A model generated the notes under the pieces. That model was not told where the DNA came from and did no database searches. It saw nothing but the letters and a program-made list of their open reading frames with translations. Both the position numbers and the translations under genes were made by a program. This document shows, in pieces, positions 43,553 to 53,019 of a stretch of DNA of 64,000 bases (within the stretch, counting starts at the first letter, position 1; every line of letters starts with the position of its first letter). The stretch lies in assembly GCA_017406405.1 (NCBI GenBank), contig JAFQYO010000019.1:20091-84090 (forward strand). Reading direction: 5' to 3'. The DNA comes from Candidatus Saccharimonadota bacterium (GTDB lineage: Bacteria > Patescibacteriota > Saccharimonadia > Saccharimonadales > Saccharimonadaceae).

Positions 43553-44878
43553 ATGCAACTAATCATTATTTTGCTTAACGCAGTCGCGCTTTTGACGATT
43601 TTGACTGGCGCCTCGATTATGTTCGGCGCAGCGAAACAATCTCGAACAAACGCCGTGTGGTTTTTCTTCGCGACTCTTGGCGCGGCGGTTTGGTCTGCTG
43701 CGATTGCCTCCTTCCTTAAACTCCCCGAGTCCTCCGCTAATCTCGCCCCGTTTATCGTCTCCGGAATTATCGCCGGAATCACTTTGACAGACATCTCGCT
43801 CCTCGGCTATCTCGGTTGGGCCTCCGAAAAAAACGGAAAACTCGCCACCATCTTTTTTATAGTTTTTGGTGCAGTCATAATCGCTCTTCTCGTCCACAAT
43901 CCCGCTCTTTTCTATTCCGGCGTAACTTTTGGAAACGACTTTAACACAATCCATACAACCGGCGGATGGTACTTTGTCGTTCTTATTATATATTTCACCG
44001 CTATTTCGCTCGTTTACTCGAGTTTCCTAACAAACACCATCAAACGCATAAAAAACCGTGGCGCAAAAAACGGTCTCCGAATTTTCCAAATCGGGCTCTC
44101 TGTCGGTGGGATTCTTGCCCTCATCTTCGACTTAATTTTCCTAAGCAAACTTCCGAACCTCGCGTGGATTGGTCCGATGGCCGTCAGCATCTCGATTATC
44201 ACGTTTTATTATTCAGTCGTTAAATATCACATCATGCCCCTTTCCGGGAGATGGATGCAAATTCTGTCTTACATCATCATAATCGCCGCGGGCATCGCGT
44301 TTTATGTCGTTGTCTTTTATATCGTCTTTACCGCGCTTTTCCGAATCCCGAACCCGACGACCGAAATCCTCGTCTTAAACTTTATTATGACAGCAATCGT
44401 TATTTGTCTGATGCCTGCGCTCTCGGAAATCCTCTCGATTTTGCGCGCCTTCCTCCCGACAAAACAGCTCGACGTCGGTTATATAACTCGAAGATTGAAC
44501 GTTCTAACAAAAGAAAACTTAAATTTAAGAGAGCTCGCCGGATTTCTCTCTCAACAGCTAAAGTTCGAATATGTCGGGCTGCTCGTCGATAAAAAACTTT
44601 ACGGCTCAAAGCCCTTAAAAATCTCTGAAGAAGATTTAAAGTCTATCGAAAAGCTAAAACCCCCAAAATCCTCAATCTGGCAAGAACTCGGCGAAAGAAG
44701 GGAATCAGACGAACAAATCGCCCGTATTGCCGCCCTCGAAGATGAAAAAGGAAAAATGATTGGCCAAGTTTTGATTGGGCGTCCGACAAACGGTCGCCTG
44801 ACCGACCGAAGAAACTTGATAGAAATTGAAATGGTTCTAAAACTTGTTGCTGTGATTCTTGACGGAGAGACTGCATGA
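43553..44878 (+). CDS. Polytopic sensor-like membrane protein without kinase domain
   Basis: 441 residues. About eight to nine membrane helices over the first 290 residues (IIILLNAVALLTILTGASIM, LATIFFIVFGAVIIALLV, MQILSYIIIIAAGIAFYVVV), an arrangement like the 7TM N-terminal region of some histidine kinases. The C-terminal about 140 residues (LTKENLNLRELAGFLSQQLKFEYVGLLV...) resemble a small GAF-like ligand domain. The histidine-kinase phosphorylation and ATPase domains that normally follow are absent; the frame ends naturally. Ribosome site GGAGG; stop overlaps the next gene's ATG (ATGA). Confidence 0.6.
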   Translation: MQLIIILLNAVALLTILTGASIMFGAAKQSRTNAVWFFFATLGAAVWSAAIASFLKLPESSANLAPFIVSGIIAGITLTDISLLGYLGWASEKNGKLATIFFIVFGAVIIALLVHNPALFYSGVTFGNDFNTIHTTGGWYFVVLIIYFTAISLVYSSFLTNTIKRIKNRGAKNGLRIFQIGLSVGGILALIFDLIFLSKLPNLAWIGPMAVSISIITFYYSVVKYHIMPLSGRWMQILSYIIIIAAGIAFYVVVFYIVFTALFRIPNPTTEILVLNFIMTAIVICLMPALSEILSILRAFLPTKQLDVGYITRRLNVLTKENLNLRELAGFLSQQLKFEYVGLLVDKKLYGSKPLKISEEDLKSIEKLKPPKSSIWQELGERRESDEQIARIAALEDEKGKMIGQVLIGRPTNGRLTDRRNLIEIEMVLKLVAVILDGETA

Positions 44879-45831
44879 CAGCGGCCGCGGCCTTAAAACA
44901 AACTCGCATGACAATTCTTTTGTCGGTCAACGCCGCCGCGATTTTGATTGCCGGCGTGCTCGTCGCCTCGGCAATTTGGGGAGGAAAGGGCGAATTCCGC
45001 GCCGTGAACGAGCATTCCGACGAAGTTTCCGAGGCCCCCGAAGAAACAGAGCTCCTTAAATCCGTCTCCGATTCGACCGAAGGAAAAACTATCACCTCCG
45101 CGAACGGCGAAGTCTATCAAATCGCCTCGAACGGTTGGATTTCTTCCGATCCCGTCCCGAGTAACGAACTTTGGAACGAATCGTCGGTCACCATTTACCA
45201 AACCGCCGATATCGACATCTGCGTTGGTGGAAACCTTTCTGGTCTCGGTTCAATGTACTGGCAGTCCTCGGACCAAACCGTCATTTCTGGCTTTTATTCT
45301 TCGGCTCGTTCTTGGCTCGGTTATTCTTCGGAAACTTGTCGCTTCCCAATTATAAAAGGAACCGGTACCACGACCATCACCGCCGGGACATATGACGGAA
45401 AACGTCACGACAGTATCCTCGTTACTGTTGTCGAAGTCCCCGTCGAACAATGGAAACACGAAGTTTTTTCGCTTGTGAACGAAGAGCGCGAAAAAAACGG
45501 CCTCTCCCCCCTAAGTTGGGGGACAACCTGTGAGGCTGGTGCTGCCGTTCGTGCCCGCGAGCTCATGGCTAGCTATTCCCACACCCGCCCGGACGGAAGT
45601 AGTTGGGAGACGGCTTGTCCGATTCCCGAATCTGGTGGCTGGAGCGGAGAAAACTTAATGGCAGGAAATGCCGCGGTCTCTCCCGCAAGTGTTGTTACGG
45701 CTTGGATGAATTCTCCCGACCACCGTGCAAACATCTTAAACGAAAACTTCACTCACCTTTCTGTTGGGTTCATTTTCGACCCGGATACCCAATACAAAAC
45801 ATATTGGTCTCAATTCTTCTCAACCTACTAA
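44875..45831 (+). CDS. CAP-superfamily (SCP/PR-1-like) secreted protein
   Basis: 318 residues. A membrane anchor or signal (about 12-34, MTILLSVNAAAILIAGVLV) is followed by a variable beta-rich domain containing cysteines, then a CAP domain in the last 130 residues: FSLVNEEREKNGLSPLSW, YSHTRPDGSSW, SGENLMAG, WMNSPDHRANIL. The CAP His/Glu tetrad seems present. Secreted CAP proteins often bind lipids or act in host interaction; here role unknown. Coupled by ATGA to the sensor-like gene. Its TAA is immediately followed by a TA-repeat tract. Confidence 0.85.
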   Translation: MTAAAALKQTRMTILLSVNAAAILIAGVLVASAIWGGKGEFRAVNEHSDEVSEAPEETELLKSVSDSTEGKTITSANGEVYQIASNGWISSDPVPSNELWNESSVTIYQTADIDICVGGNLSGLGSMYWQSSDQTVISGFYSSARSWLGYSSETCRFPIIKGTGTTTITAGTYDGKRHDSILVTVVEVPVEQWKHEVFSLVNEEREKNGLSPLSWGTTCEAGAAVRARELMASYSHTRPDGSSWETACPIPESGGWSGENLMAGNAAVSPASVVTAWMNSPDHRANILNENFTHLSVGFIFDPDTQYKTYWSQFFSTY

Positions 45832-45852
45832 TATATATATATATATATATTA
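45830..45852. repeat. TA dinucleotide repeat shared by two convergent stop codons
   Basis: TAATATATATATATATATATATTA: the plus-strand TAA and the minus-strand TAA form the two ends of the tract, leaving no other spacer between the CAP and beta-lactamase-like genes. Confidence 0.9.
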
Positions 45853-46824
45853 TTCGTACCTGAGGTACGCGAGCAAAGCCTCGTCGACCAATCCTCCAAG
45901 CTCAGTAATCTTGTCTTTAGAACCAAATAACGACGTCAAAACGACAATAGCGAAATTCCGCTTATACTGGGGGTATTCGACAATTGCAACATCATTAAAG
46001 TTCAGCCAGGTTCCTCCGTCCCATCTCCAGCCAACCTTGTCATAAACCTTCGAGCTTACATCGCTAAATCCTCTCGGAAGTCCCTGCCTTAAATCACAAT
46101 CATTTTTTTCGCACATGGCTTCGCCCCCTAAACTCCCCTGGTTGAGCATACTATCCTTGAGCCTTTTTGCGTTTCCTTCTCCGACTCCCTTGCTCTGGAA
46201 AACAATTTTCAGCATCTTTATCATGTCGTTTGCTGTCGTATCAAGCTCCGAGACACTTGTTTTTTGTAGCCCCCATTCTCTCTGCACTATCTGGTCGAGC
46301 GCAGCTTCTCCTCCTAACTTCTCAAGAATATTCTCCGCACAATCCGAGTTACTCTCACGAATCGCTAAATCGAGGCACTGCAAAACGGTTTTCCCGCCCA
46401 CGCTCTCCTCGTCAGGGTTCAAACTCCCGTTCTCGATTCTTCGATACCCCTCATAAACGACAAGCAGCTTATACAAACTCTCCATCTGAAAAACTTGGTC
46501 CGCATTCAGCTCGCCGAGAACCCTATCGTTATCTAAATCATAAACCACGACCGCCTGTTTTGTGTCGGTCATTGTATAGTTCATCCAAGAAGATATTACG
46601 GGCGCAAGGTCAATTTTCTCCTCCTCTTCTTTATCTTCCGTAGCCGTCTCGGAAACGACCTCTGGATTGTTTCGTTCTTGATTTTCCGTCTTCACAGTTG
46701 TCATTTTAAAGACGATAAAAGTCACAATCGCGACCATGATAATAATAAATACATCGAGCACCGTCTTCAGCGTATTTCGCTCGCCCTTTTTCTTTTGTTT
46801 ATTATAAATTACAGGTTGGCTCAC
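45850..46824 (-). CDS. Class A beta-lactamase-like serine hydrolase
   Basis: 324 residues. N-terminal basic segment and membrane anchor (about 22-43, VLDVFIIIMVAIVTFIVF), acidic linker, then a penicillin-binding fold: SLYK (SxxK nucleophile), SNSD in the position of SDN, and KVGW in the position of KTG. These substitutions are compatible with transpeptidase-like or endopeptidase function rather than classical beta-lactamase. Acts outside the cytoplasmic membrane. Its start overlaps the end of the CapA-like gene by ATGA, so both are translated together. Confidence 0.8.
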   Translation of the reverse strand: MSQPVIYNKQKKKGERNTLKTVLDVFIIIMVAIVTFIVFKMTTVKTENQERNNPEVVSETATEDKEEEEKIDLAPVISSWMNYTMTDTKQAVVVYDLDNDRVLGELNADQVFQMESLYKLLVVYEGYRRIENGSLNPDEESVGGKTVLQCLDLAIRESNSDCAENILEKLGGEAALDQIVQREWGLQKTSVSELDTTANDMIKMLKIVFQSKGVGEGNAKRLKDSMLNQGSLGGEAMCEKNDCDLRQGLPRGFSDVSSKVYDKVGWRWDGGTWLNFNDVAIVEYPQYKRNFAIVVLTSLFGSKDKITELGGLVDEALLAYLRYE

Positions 46825-48278
46825 AGCGGTCTTGCCTCCGCGAGTCGCTCAATAAAGTATTCCATTTCCGAGTCATCCATCAGCCTCGTCTGAAGGTCGC
46901 TATCATAAACCGTTCCAAATCGCCTCGTCTGGACTAACTTCCCGTCCCAAAAATAATGAACAAGTCCTAAACTTCTTGTTGTTCCCGGCCACCAAACCTG
47001 GTCAAAAAAGATGTTCCCGAGCCCGTAATAAATTTCTCCCCTTCCATATTTTTCAAAAGTCTGAGGTTGGTGTGCGCTCGTCCCAACAACCACGTCCGCA
47101 CCTAAATCTATCAAATTTCTAAACACCCCAATTTGGTCTCCGTCTGACGAATTCGCATAGTCACATGCGGTATTCTCGACCGCGCTGTCGTATTCCGAGC
47201 ATTCGAAATATTGCATATCAACAATCACGGTATCGCCTCTCGCCTTCGCCTCGCTTATTCGTTCTCGCGCATCCTCCTCGCTATACTGATTTGCGCCGGG
47301 CGTATCACCGGTCGTCGCTCCCCCGGTACTTTCATTATAGGCGAGCATCGTGATTCCGCTCCCCTTTTGATTAAAGGAAAGCGGCCTTGCGGCTTCTTCC
47401 GCATTTCTACCCCCTCCAACGATTTTAATCCCGGCCTGTTCGTATTTCTCAATCGTCGCGATTGCGTCTTCCGCCCCACAATCCAAATTATGGTTCCCGG
47501 TCAACTCAACAATATCAAGCCCAATATCCGTCAAAGTATCTAAAAATCTCTCGTCAGCACAGATATTCGCGCTAGAAGCGTTTTCACTAAAACTCGCCTC
47601 GTTACTTGTATGCGTCAAGTCGAAACTCCGTAAATACTCACCAATTTTCTCCGAAAAATATTTTCCATCTCCGACGCTATTCATCATACTGTTTAGCCCG
47701 CGTCCAAAAGCCGTAACCCCAGTCTGTGCCATGCTTAAGGTGTTCGACTTTTCCGGGAAGCTTTGCAACGTCGGCGTAATCAGTTCCGTAGCGGTTTTTA
47801 AGTCTTTTTCACCACCCTCGATACGGAGATATTTAAACATGGCGCCGTCCGAAAAACTATCAAGAAAATATCGTCCATCTACCGCAATAAGTTTTTCCGA
47901 AGAATCGAGCTCGCTGACAGAGACAACATTCTCTCCTGAAGCGACTCGCCTGTCGAACTCGTCGAGGGGAATTGTCTCGACAGTACTATAAAAATCCTCA
48001 ATCGGAACAATAACGTCGACGAGAAATGTTTTTGTTCCTTCCGGGTCGCCAGACCTTAAACTCGTTTCCGAAACATAGCTAAATACGAGATCCTTATCTA
48101 ATGTTGTCTCAGAAAATAATTCTCGATATTCTTCCGCTTCCGAATCTAAAAACGACTCCGCGAAAACCAGCTCTCCAGGATTTCTAAAAAGCCCAGTTTT
48201 CGTAAAAAACTGAATCCCGAAAAAACCGGCTCCCCCCGCAATTAAGAAACATAAAATTCCAACAACGAATTTTTTCAT
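46821..48278 (-). CDS. CapA-like metallophosphatase-fold membrane protein
   Basis: 485 residues. N-terminal anchor (VVGILCFLIAGGAGFFGIQF). The second half is a PGA_cap domain: VELTGNHNLDCG, TIEKYEQAGIKIVGGGRN, VGTSAHQPQTFEKYGRGEIYYGLGN. CapA homologues take part in poly-gamma-glutamate export or anchoring; most CPR copies stand alone, so the polymer is unproven. The N-terminal 200 residues form an extra domain I do not recognise. A TAATAT box ends about 8 nt before the ATG (possibly leaderless). Confidence 0.85.
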   Translation of the reverse strand: MKKFVVGILCFLIAGGAGFFGIQFFTKTGLFRNPGELVFAESFLDSEAEEYRELFSETTLDKDLVFSYVSETSLRSGDPEGTKTFLVDVIVPIEDFYSTVETIPLDEFDRRVASGENVVSVSELDSSEKLIAVDGRYFLDSFSDGAMFKYLRIEGGEKDLKTATELITPTLQSFPEKSNTLSMAQTGVTAFGRGLNSMMNSVGDGKYFSEKIGEYLRSFDLTHTSNEASFSENASSANICADERFLDTLTDIGLDIVELTGNHNLDCGAEDAIATIEKYEQAGIKIVGGGRNAEEAARPLSFNQKGSGITMLAYNESTGGATTGDTPGANQYSEEDARERISEAKARGDTVIVDMQYFECSEYDSAVENTACDYANSSDGDQIGVFRNLIDLGADVVVGTSAHQPQTFEKYGRGEIYYGLGNIFFDQVWWPGTTRSLGLVHYFWDGKLVQTRRFGTVYDSDLQTRLMDDSEMEYFIERLAEARPL

Positions 48279-48348
48279 ACAATCTTATATTATCATTTTT
48301 AAGCCCTAAAAACTAGATTTTTAACCGATTTTTGTTTATAATAAGCTT

Positions 48349-50310
48349 ATGTTTAATTTCTTCAAACGTCGCCCGAAGACTGATTTTGAGAAAAAACTTT
48401 CTTCCCCCGACGGGAAGCTTCTCCTGCGCGTTCTTCTTAAATCCGGCCACCTTTCCTATTCTCTGACAAAAGAAGGAAAAACTGTCTTAAAAAATTCTAT
48501 GCTCGGCTTTAAATTAAAGGGCCAGAAGCCTCTTGATTCTCATCTCGGTATTGTTCGTGGTTCCGAAAAGACTTTCTCCGAAACTTGGGAAACGATTTGG
48601 GGTGAAGACCGTCTAATCGAAAATTCTTATAACGAATTCACAATTTATCTTTCCGAAACGACCGGAGAACGACGCCTCATGACCGTTCGCTTCCGTGTTT
48701 TCAACGACGGCATTGGTTTTCGTTACGAACTCCCGCCACAGCCGAGCTTTTATCGCGCCGAAATCGAAGACGAGCTGACTGAGTTCAATATCGACCTAAA
48801 TTCCTACGTCTGGAAAATCCCCGCCTATCAGCCTGACCGTTACGAATACAATTATGAACGTGTCCCGGTTTATGAGTTAGAAAACTCCGTCCATACTCCC
48901 GCGACGTTCGAGCTAAAAAACGGTCTTTTTATCTCGCTCCATGAAGCCGCCCTTTACAATTACGGAGAAATGACCTTAAAGCTAAACCAGTGGAAAACCG
49001 TTACCTCTGATATTACCCCTCTTTCTGACGGAATTAAAGCTCGCGTTGAGCTTCCCTTTGACACTCCTTGGCGTGTCGTTATGGTTGGCGACCATGCGAC
49101 CGATTTAGTAAAAAATCATATCGTCCTGAATTTAAACGACCCTCCAAAAGGCGATTTTTCCTGGGTAAAGCCTCTGAAGTTTCTCGGGATTTGGTGGGCG
49201 ATGTATGTCGGCGAGTGGACTTGGGCTTCCGGCGACCGTCATGGCGCGACGACCGAGCACGCTTTTGAATACATCAACTATTGTAAAAATCTCGGGATTG
49301 AAGGTCTGCTTCTCGAAGGTTGGAACGGCGGTTGGGATGGTGACTGGCTCAAAAACGGCGCGACGACCGACTTTCTAAAAAGCTCCCCGGATTGCGACCT
49401 GAAACAGGTCGCCGACTATGCCGCGAAAAACTCCGTTAAACTCGTCGGTCATCATGAAACTGTCGGTTTTGTCGATAACTACGAGTCTCAACTCGAAAAC
49501 GCCTATAAATTCTATTCCGATTTAGGAATAAACTACATTAAATCCGGCTATGCCGGCTCTATGATGACTGTTCAAGGGAAACGTGAATTTCACCACTCCC
49601 AGCTAGGCGTACTCCATTATCAAAAGGCTTTAGAGCTCGCCGCGAAATATCATATCTGCCTTGATGTCCACGAACCGATCAAGGGAACGGGTATAGAGCG
49701 GACCTTTCCGAATCTCCTGTCTCGCGAAGGCGCTCGTGGTCAAGAATACGAAGGTGGCGCCCTTACGCCGACTCATGCTTGTATTCTCCCGTTCACCCGT
49801 CTCCTTGCCGGCGGTATGGATTATACTCCCGGAATTTTCGACATCGAAAACACCGTAAAACGTCTTTCCTCGACCCTCGCGCGCCAGCTAGCTTATTTCG
49901 TGACTATTCCTTCCGGAATGGTTATGGCCGCCGACCGCCCGCGTTTTTATGCGGATGTTTTTCCGGGCGCATATAAATTCATTTATGATGTCCCCCTAAA
50001 TTGGGAAACTACTATTCCGCTCTTCGGAAAAATCGGCGAATACTACGCCGTTGCACGGCGCGAGCGTGGTAGCGACAACTGGTTTATCGGCGGTGTTACG
50101 AACGAAAACGCCCACGCTCTCCGTCTTGATTTCTCTTTCCTCCCGGTCGGAAATTATCGCGCCGAGATTTATCGCGACGACGAAACTGCCCATTTCCGCG
50201 ACAACCCTCTTGCCATAAAAATCGAACAAAAAGAAATAAAATACGCCGACACCTTCGATATTTTTATGGCCCCCGGCGGCGGCTTCGCGATTCGGCTTGA
50301 AAAGTTATAA
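48349..50310 (+). CDS. GH97-family glycoside hydrolase (alpha-glucosidase-like)
   Basis: 653 residues. GH97 architecture: N-terminal beta-sandwich (SPDGKLLLRVLL, GFRYELP), catalytic TIM barrel (WWAMYVGEWTW, GIEGLLLEGWNGGWDGDW, KLVGHHETVGF, GINYIKSGYAG, CLDVHEPIKGTG, LSREGARGQEYEGG) and C-terminal beta domain. Family members cleave alpha-glucosidic (inverting) or alpha-galactosidic (retaining) bonds; retention of Glu-rich sites favours the glucosidase type. No signal peptide, so it should act in the cytoplasm. TATAAT (48337-48342) ends 6 nt before the ATG, so probably leaderless. Neighbours are alpha-glucan genes. Confidence 0.87.
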   Translation: MFNFFKRRPKTDFEKKLSSPDGKLLLRVLLKSGHLSYSLTKEGKTVLKNSMLGFKLKGQKPLDSHLGIVRGSEKTFSETWETIWGEDRLIENSYNEFTIYLSETTGERRLMTVRFRVFNDGIGFRYELPPQPSFYRAEIEDELTEFNIDLNSYVWKIPAYQPDRYEYNYERVPVYELENSVHTPATFELKNGLFISLHEAALYNYGEMTLKLNQWKTVTSDITPLSDGIKARVELPFDTPWRVVMVGDHATDLVKNHIVLNLNDPPKGDFSWVKPLKFLGIWWAMYVGEWTWASGDRHGATTEHAFEYINYCKNLGIEGLLLEGWNGGWDGDWLKNGATTDFLKSSPDCDLKQVADYAAKNSVKLVGHHETVGFVDNYESQLENAYKFYSDLGINYIKSGYAGSMMTVQGKREFHHSQLGVLHYQKALELAAKYHICLDVHEPIKGTGIERTFPNLLSREGARGQEYEGGALTPTHACILPFTRLLAGGMDYTPGIFDIENTVKRLSSTLARQLAYFVTIPSGMVMAADRPRFYADVFPGAYKFIYDVPLNWETTIPLFGKIGEYYAVARRERGSDNWFIGGVTNENAHALRLDFSFLPVGNYRAEIYRDDETAHFRDNPLAIKIEQKEIKYADTFDIFMAPGGGFAIRLEKL

Positions 50311-50348
50311 TCCTCATGCTAAACTTAAGTTATAAAGAGGAGTATTGA

Positions 50349-51587
50349 ATGTCAACAAAAAGAACTTGTTTCTTATTTTTAACATTAACTTTTATCTTTT
50401 CACTTTTTTCTCCACCCCCTGCCTTCGCGATAAATTTCGAATTCAGTTCAGATTTTAAAGAAGAAAGCGTCTCTGCCGGCGACGACGAAGCATATATCGA
50501 CTTCGGACTTCGCGCGACCGATACTGAATATGGCCAACAATACACTTTCCGAGTTGTCCCGATAGATATCAACCCCGAAACCGGAGAAGCTTTCGAAACG
50601 ACCGAAATAACCGACGAAACCTATTTCGCAAACGACTTTTCAAACGCCTACTCCCAATTTCTCGCCGAAAACGGGGAAGAATACTACGCCGGCTGGTTCG
50701 ACGAAGATACCGAGCCCGGCGCGACCATAATCCAAAGTCTCCTTCTATACGTTCCGGAATGTCTAAAACACTCCGATCAATTTTTCGGCATAAAAGCGAC
50801 CATATACGCCCCGCCGACCGACGGCTCTATCGGTGCCGTCGTTGATTCGTCCCTCCTTCCGGTTCATCTCGAAATAAAAGGGAACAACCCTACTCAATGC
50901 GGAAATCCAGACAACAACCTTGGCCCGATTGCCGACCATTATTATTCTTATCTAAATAAACTTGACGAAGAACGCGCCGCCGAATTAAAACAAATAGCCG
51001 AAACCGAAACAACAACTAACTCAAAAGGAGGTATAACAAACATGTTTTTAGGTTCTAGCAGTTCAGGTTTGAGCTCTTTATTTAAAGGGTCTGGGAGTGG
51101 TACGGTCGTCGCGACGATTGCTGTTTTTGTGGCTTCGCTAATTGTCGCTTTAGTCATCTTTTTCCTCGTCGTTTCTAGGAAAAAACGTCCCGGAAAAGGT
51201 TTTGTCGGTTGGCTTTATGAATACCTTAACTTCCGTGACATTCTTGTCGTAGGAATCATAAAATTCGCCTATCTCTTCTTAGCTATTTTCCTCACTATTT
51301 ATTCTTTTGTTATTATGATAATGGGCGGTCCGATCGAAGGTCTTCTGATTCTAGTTTTCGGGAATGTCGGACTTAGAATTTTCTCAGAGCTGATTATGGC
51401 GACCGTCGGCGTCTGGCAAAATTCCGGAGATATTCTGAAATACCTAAACGACAAAGACGAATCTCGCGAATCTTTAAACGAGCCCTTACCCTCTTCGAAG
51501 CCTTCCCCCGAACAAAAACCCGTCGAAACCGAAGTTAAAGTCGAATCGACCGAAACCATCATAGCCGAACAGCCCCCGAAAGAATAA
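50349..51587 (+). CDS. Secreted domain joined to DUF4282-like membrane protein
   Basis: 412 residues in one frame. Residues 1-28 are a signal peptide (FLFLTLTFIFSLFSPPPAFA); 29-220 form an unknown extracellular domain. From residue 232 on the sequence is a DUF4282-like protein: membrane segment TVVATIAVFVASLIVALVIFF, then FVGWLYEYLNFRDILVVGI and two further helices, ending in a Pro/Glu-rich tail. Exactly at the junction the codons for KGG form AAGGAGGT (51025-51032), 9 nt before an in-frame ATG (51042). A separate 181-residue DUF4282 product is therefore likely. Ribosome site GAGGAG for the first start. Confidence 0.65.
   Translation: MSTKRTCFLFLTLTFIFSLFSPPPAFAINFEFSSDFKEESVSAGDDEAYIDFGLRATDTEYGQQYTFRVVPIDINPETGEAFETTEITDETYFANDFSNAYSQFLAENGEEYYAGWFDEDTEPGATIIQSLLLYVPECLKHSDQFFGIKATIYAPPTDGSIGAVVDSSLLPVHLEIKGNNPTQCGNPDNNLGPIADHYYSYLNKLDEERAAELKQIAETETTTNSKGGITNMFLGSSSSGLSSLFKGSGSGTVVATIAVFVASLIVALVIFFLVVSRKKRPGKGFVGWLYEYLNFRDILVVGIIKFAYLFLAIFLTIYSFVIMIMGGPIEGLLILVFGNVGLRIFSELIMATVGVWQNSGDILKYLNDKDESRESLNEPLPSSKPSPEQKPVETEVKVESTETIIAEQPPKE
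51042..51587 (+). CDS. Probable internally initiated DUF4282-like protein
   Basis: Nested, in-frame product starting MFLGSSSSGLSSLF, with a near-perfect ribosome site AAGGAGGT at ideal spacing. DUF4282 proteins are small multi-helix membrane proteins of about this size, so this start agrees with the family's natural length. Function unknown. Confidence 0.55.
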   Translation: MFLGSSSSGLSSLFKGSGSGTVVATIAVFVASLIVALVIFFLVVSRKKRPGKGFVGWLYEYLNFRDILVVGIIKFAYLFLAIFLTIYSFVIMIMGGPIEGLLILVFGNVGLRIFSELIMATVGVWQNSGDILKYLNDKDESRESLNEPLPSSKPSPEQKPVETEVKVESTETIIAEQPPKE

Positions 51588-51612
51588 TACGACTTAAAGA
51601 AGTCAAAAAAAC

Positions 51613-51646
51613 AAGACGGAATAATACAATTTCCGTCTTAGTTTTT
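51613..51646. terminator. Bidirectional terminator
   Basis: Stem AAGACGGAA/TTTCCGTCTT, T-run on each strand; serves the DUF4282-like gene (+) and tRNA-Trp (-). Confidence 0.8.
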
Positions 51647-51663
51647 GCTGAAGCTTTTAGAAA

Positions 51664-51739
51664 TGGCACGGGTGGAGAGACTCGAACTCCCGACACCTGG
51701 TTTTGGAGACCAGTGCTCTACCAACTGAGCTACACCCGT
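51664..51739 (-). tRNA. tRNA-Trp(CCA)
   Basis: Acceptor ACGGGTG/CACCCGT, discriminator G, encoded CCA; anticodon stem CTGGT/ACCAG with loop CTCCAAA giving CCA, reading UGG only, in line with UGA being a stop here. Confidence 0.95.
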
Positions 51740-51789
51740 CCGTTTTTCTGTGTATCATTTTATCACAACTTGTGCTAAAATAAAAGAAT

Positions 51790-53016
51790 ATGAAAATACT
51801 AATGCTAGGGTGGGAACTTCCTCCGCATAATTCTGGTGGTCTTGGAGTCGCTTGTCTAAATCTTTCGAAGTCCCTTTCAAAATTCGGAACCTCGATTGAC
51901 TTTGTTGTTCCGTATCGCGCCGAGCATAAAAACATAAAATTCATGAACGTCCTTTCCGCTTCGAATCTAAACCCTCTCTTTCGCTTTGGCGCTGGTGCCT
52001 ACGCCTCGGCGAACGCGACCTTACCTTTCTCGCTCAATTTTTCCGCTTCGCCCTCCTCGGACCAAATCTCTATCCGCGAGATTCAAAAATCCTACATCGA
52101 GTTCGTCGAAAACTACTTAAAAGAATATAAGCCGGACGTTGTTCATGCTCACGATTGGCTGACTTTTGAGGCTGGCATGCTCGCAAAGAAAAATTACGGA
52201 ATTCCGCTCATAGCGCACGTCCACGCGACCGAATTCGACCGCGCGGGTGGCCAATCCGGAAGTCCGCTTGTTGAGGAAATCGAGCGAGAAGGCCTCCTTA
52301 TGGCCGACAAAATCTTCGCCGTCTCAAATGCGACTCGCGAAATTATCCATAAAAAATACGACATTCCCCTCGAAAAAATCGACGTAGTCTATAACTCCCT
52401 CGGCGAGGACTTTATAAACTCCCTTTATTCCTTCGATGATTCCGAGCACGTCTACATAAACCTCCTGAAAGAAAACGGATTTTGTATTGTCTCGACCGTC
52501 GGACGTTTCACTATCCAAAAGGGTTTGACTCACCTTCTCCACGCCGCCGCAAAGGCGATTCATAAAAACCCTAAACTTGTCTTTATTCTCGCTGGGGATG
52601 GCGAAGAAAAATCCGAACTCATTTCTCTTGCCGCCGAGCTCGGGATTTCCCGAAACGTCATTTTCACCGGCTTCATCCGCGGGAAAAACCTTCGCGATAT
52701 TTACTCTTTTTCGGATATCTTCGTCATGTCTTCGGTCTCCGAACCCTTCGGCCTCACGGCTCTCGAGGCCGCTCATCACGGCGACGCTCTAATTCTCACA
52801 AAACAATCCGGAGTTTCCGAAATCCTTAAATCCGCATTTAAATACGATTTTTGGGACGAAGACAAACTCGCGAACGAAATCCTTGCTATCGCTGCATCTC
52901 CCGCTCTAAGAAAAACATTACAAACTAACATTAAAAACGAATACTCGAAAATTTCCTGGGACGACATTGCGAAACAATGTCTTGATGTCTATAATAAACT
53001 GAGGAAACATAACTAG
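51790..53016 (+). CDS. Glycogen-synthase-like GT4 glycosyltransferase
   Basis: 408 residues, GT-B fold. N-terminal WELPPHNSGGLGVACLNLS, HAHDWLTFEAG, then the donor-binding half: TVGRFTIQKGLTHLL, GDGEEKSEL and the E-x7-E motif SEPFGLTALEAAHHGD. Closest in outline to bacterial/archaeal glycogen synthases of GT4/GT5 type. Followed after 3 nt by the GH57 gene, suggesting a shared alpha-glucan pathway. TAAAAT (51776-51781) ends 8 nt before the ATG. Confidence 0.85.
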   Translation: MKILMLGWELPPHNSGGLGVACLNLSKSLSKFGTSIDFVVPYRAEHKNIKFMNVLSASNLNPLFRFGAGAYASANATLPFSLNFSASPSSDQISIREIQKSYIEFVENYLKEYKPDVVHAHDWLTFEAGMLAKKNYGIPLIAHVHATEFDRAGGQSGSPLVEEIEREGLLMADKIFAVSNATREIIHKKYDIPLEKIDVVYNSLGEDFINSLYSFDDSEHVYINLLKENGFCIVSTVGRFTIQKGLTHLLHAAAKAIHKNPKLVFILAGDGEEKSELISLAAELGISRNVIFTGFIRGKNLRDIYSFSDIFVMSSVSEPFGLTALEAAHHGDALILTKQSGVSEILKSAFKYDFWDEDKLANEILAIAASPALRKTLQTNIKNEYSKISWDDIAKQCLDVYNKLRKHN

Positions 53017-53019
53017 ATC

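Noticed and set aside
45830..45852. Phase-variable promoter repeat
   Set aside because: The tract lies at the 3' ends of two convergent genes, not in a promoter or reading frame.
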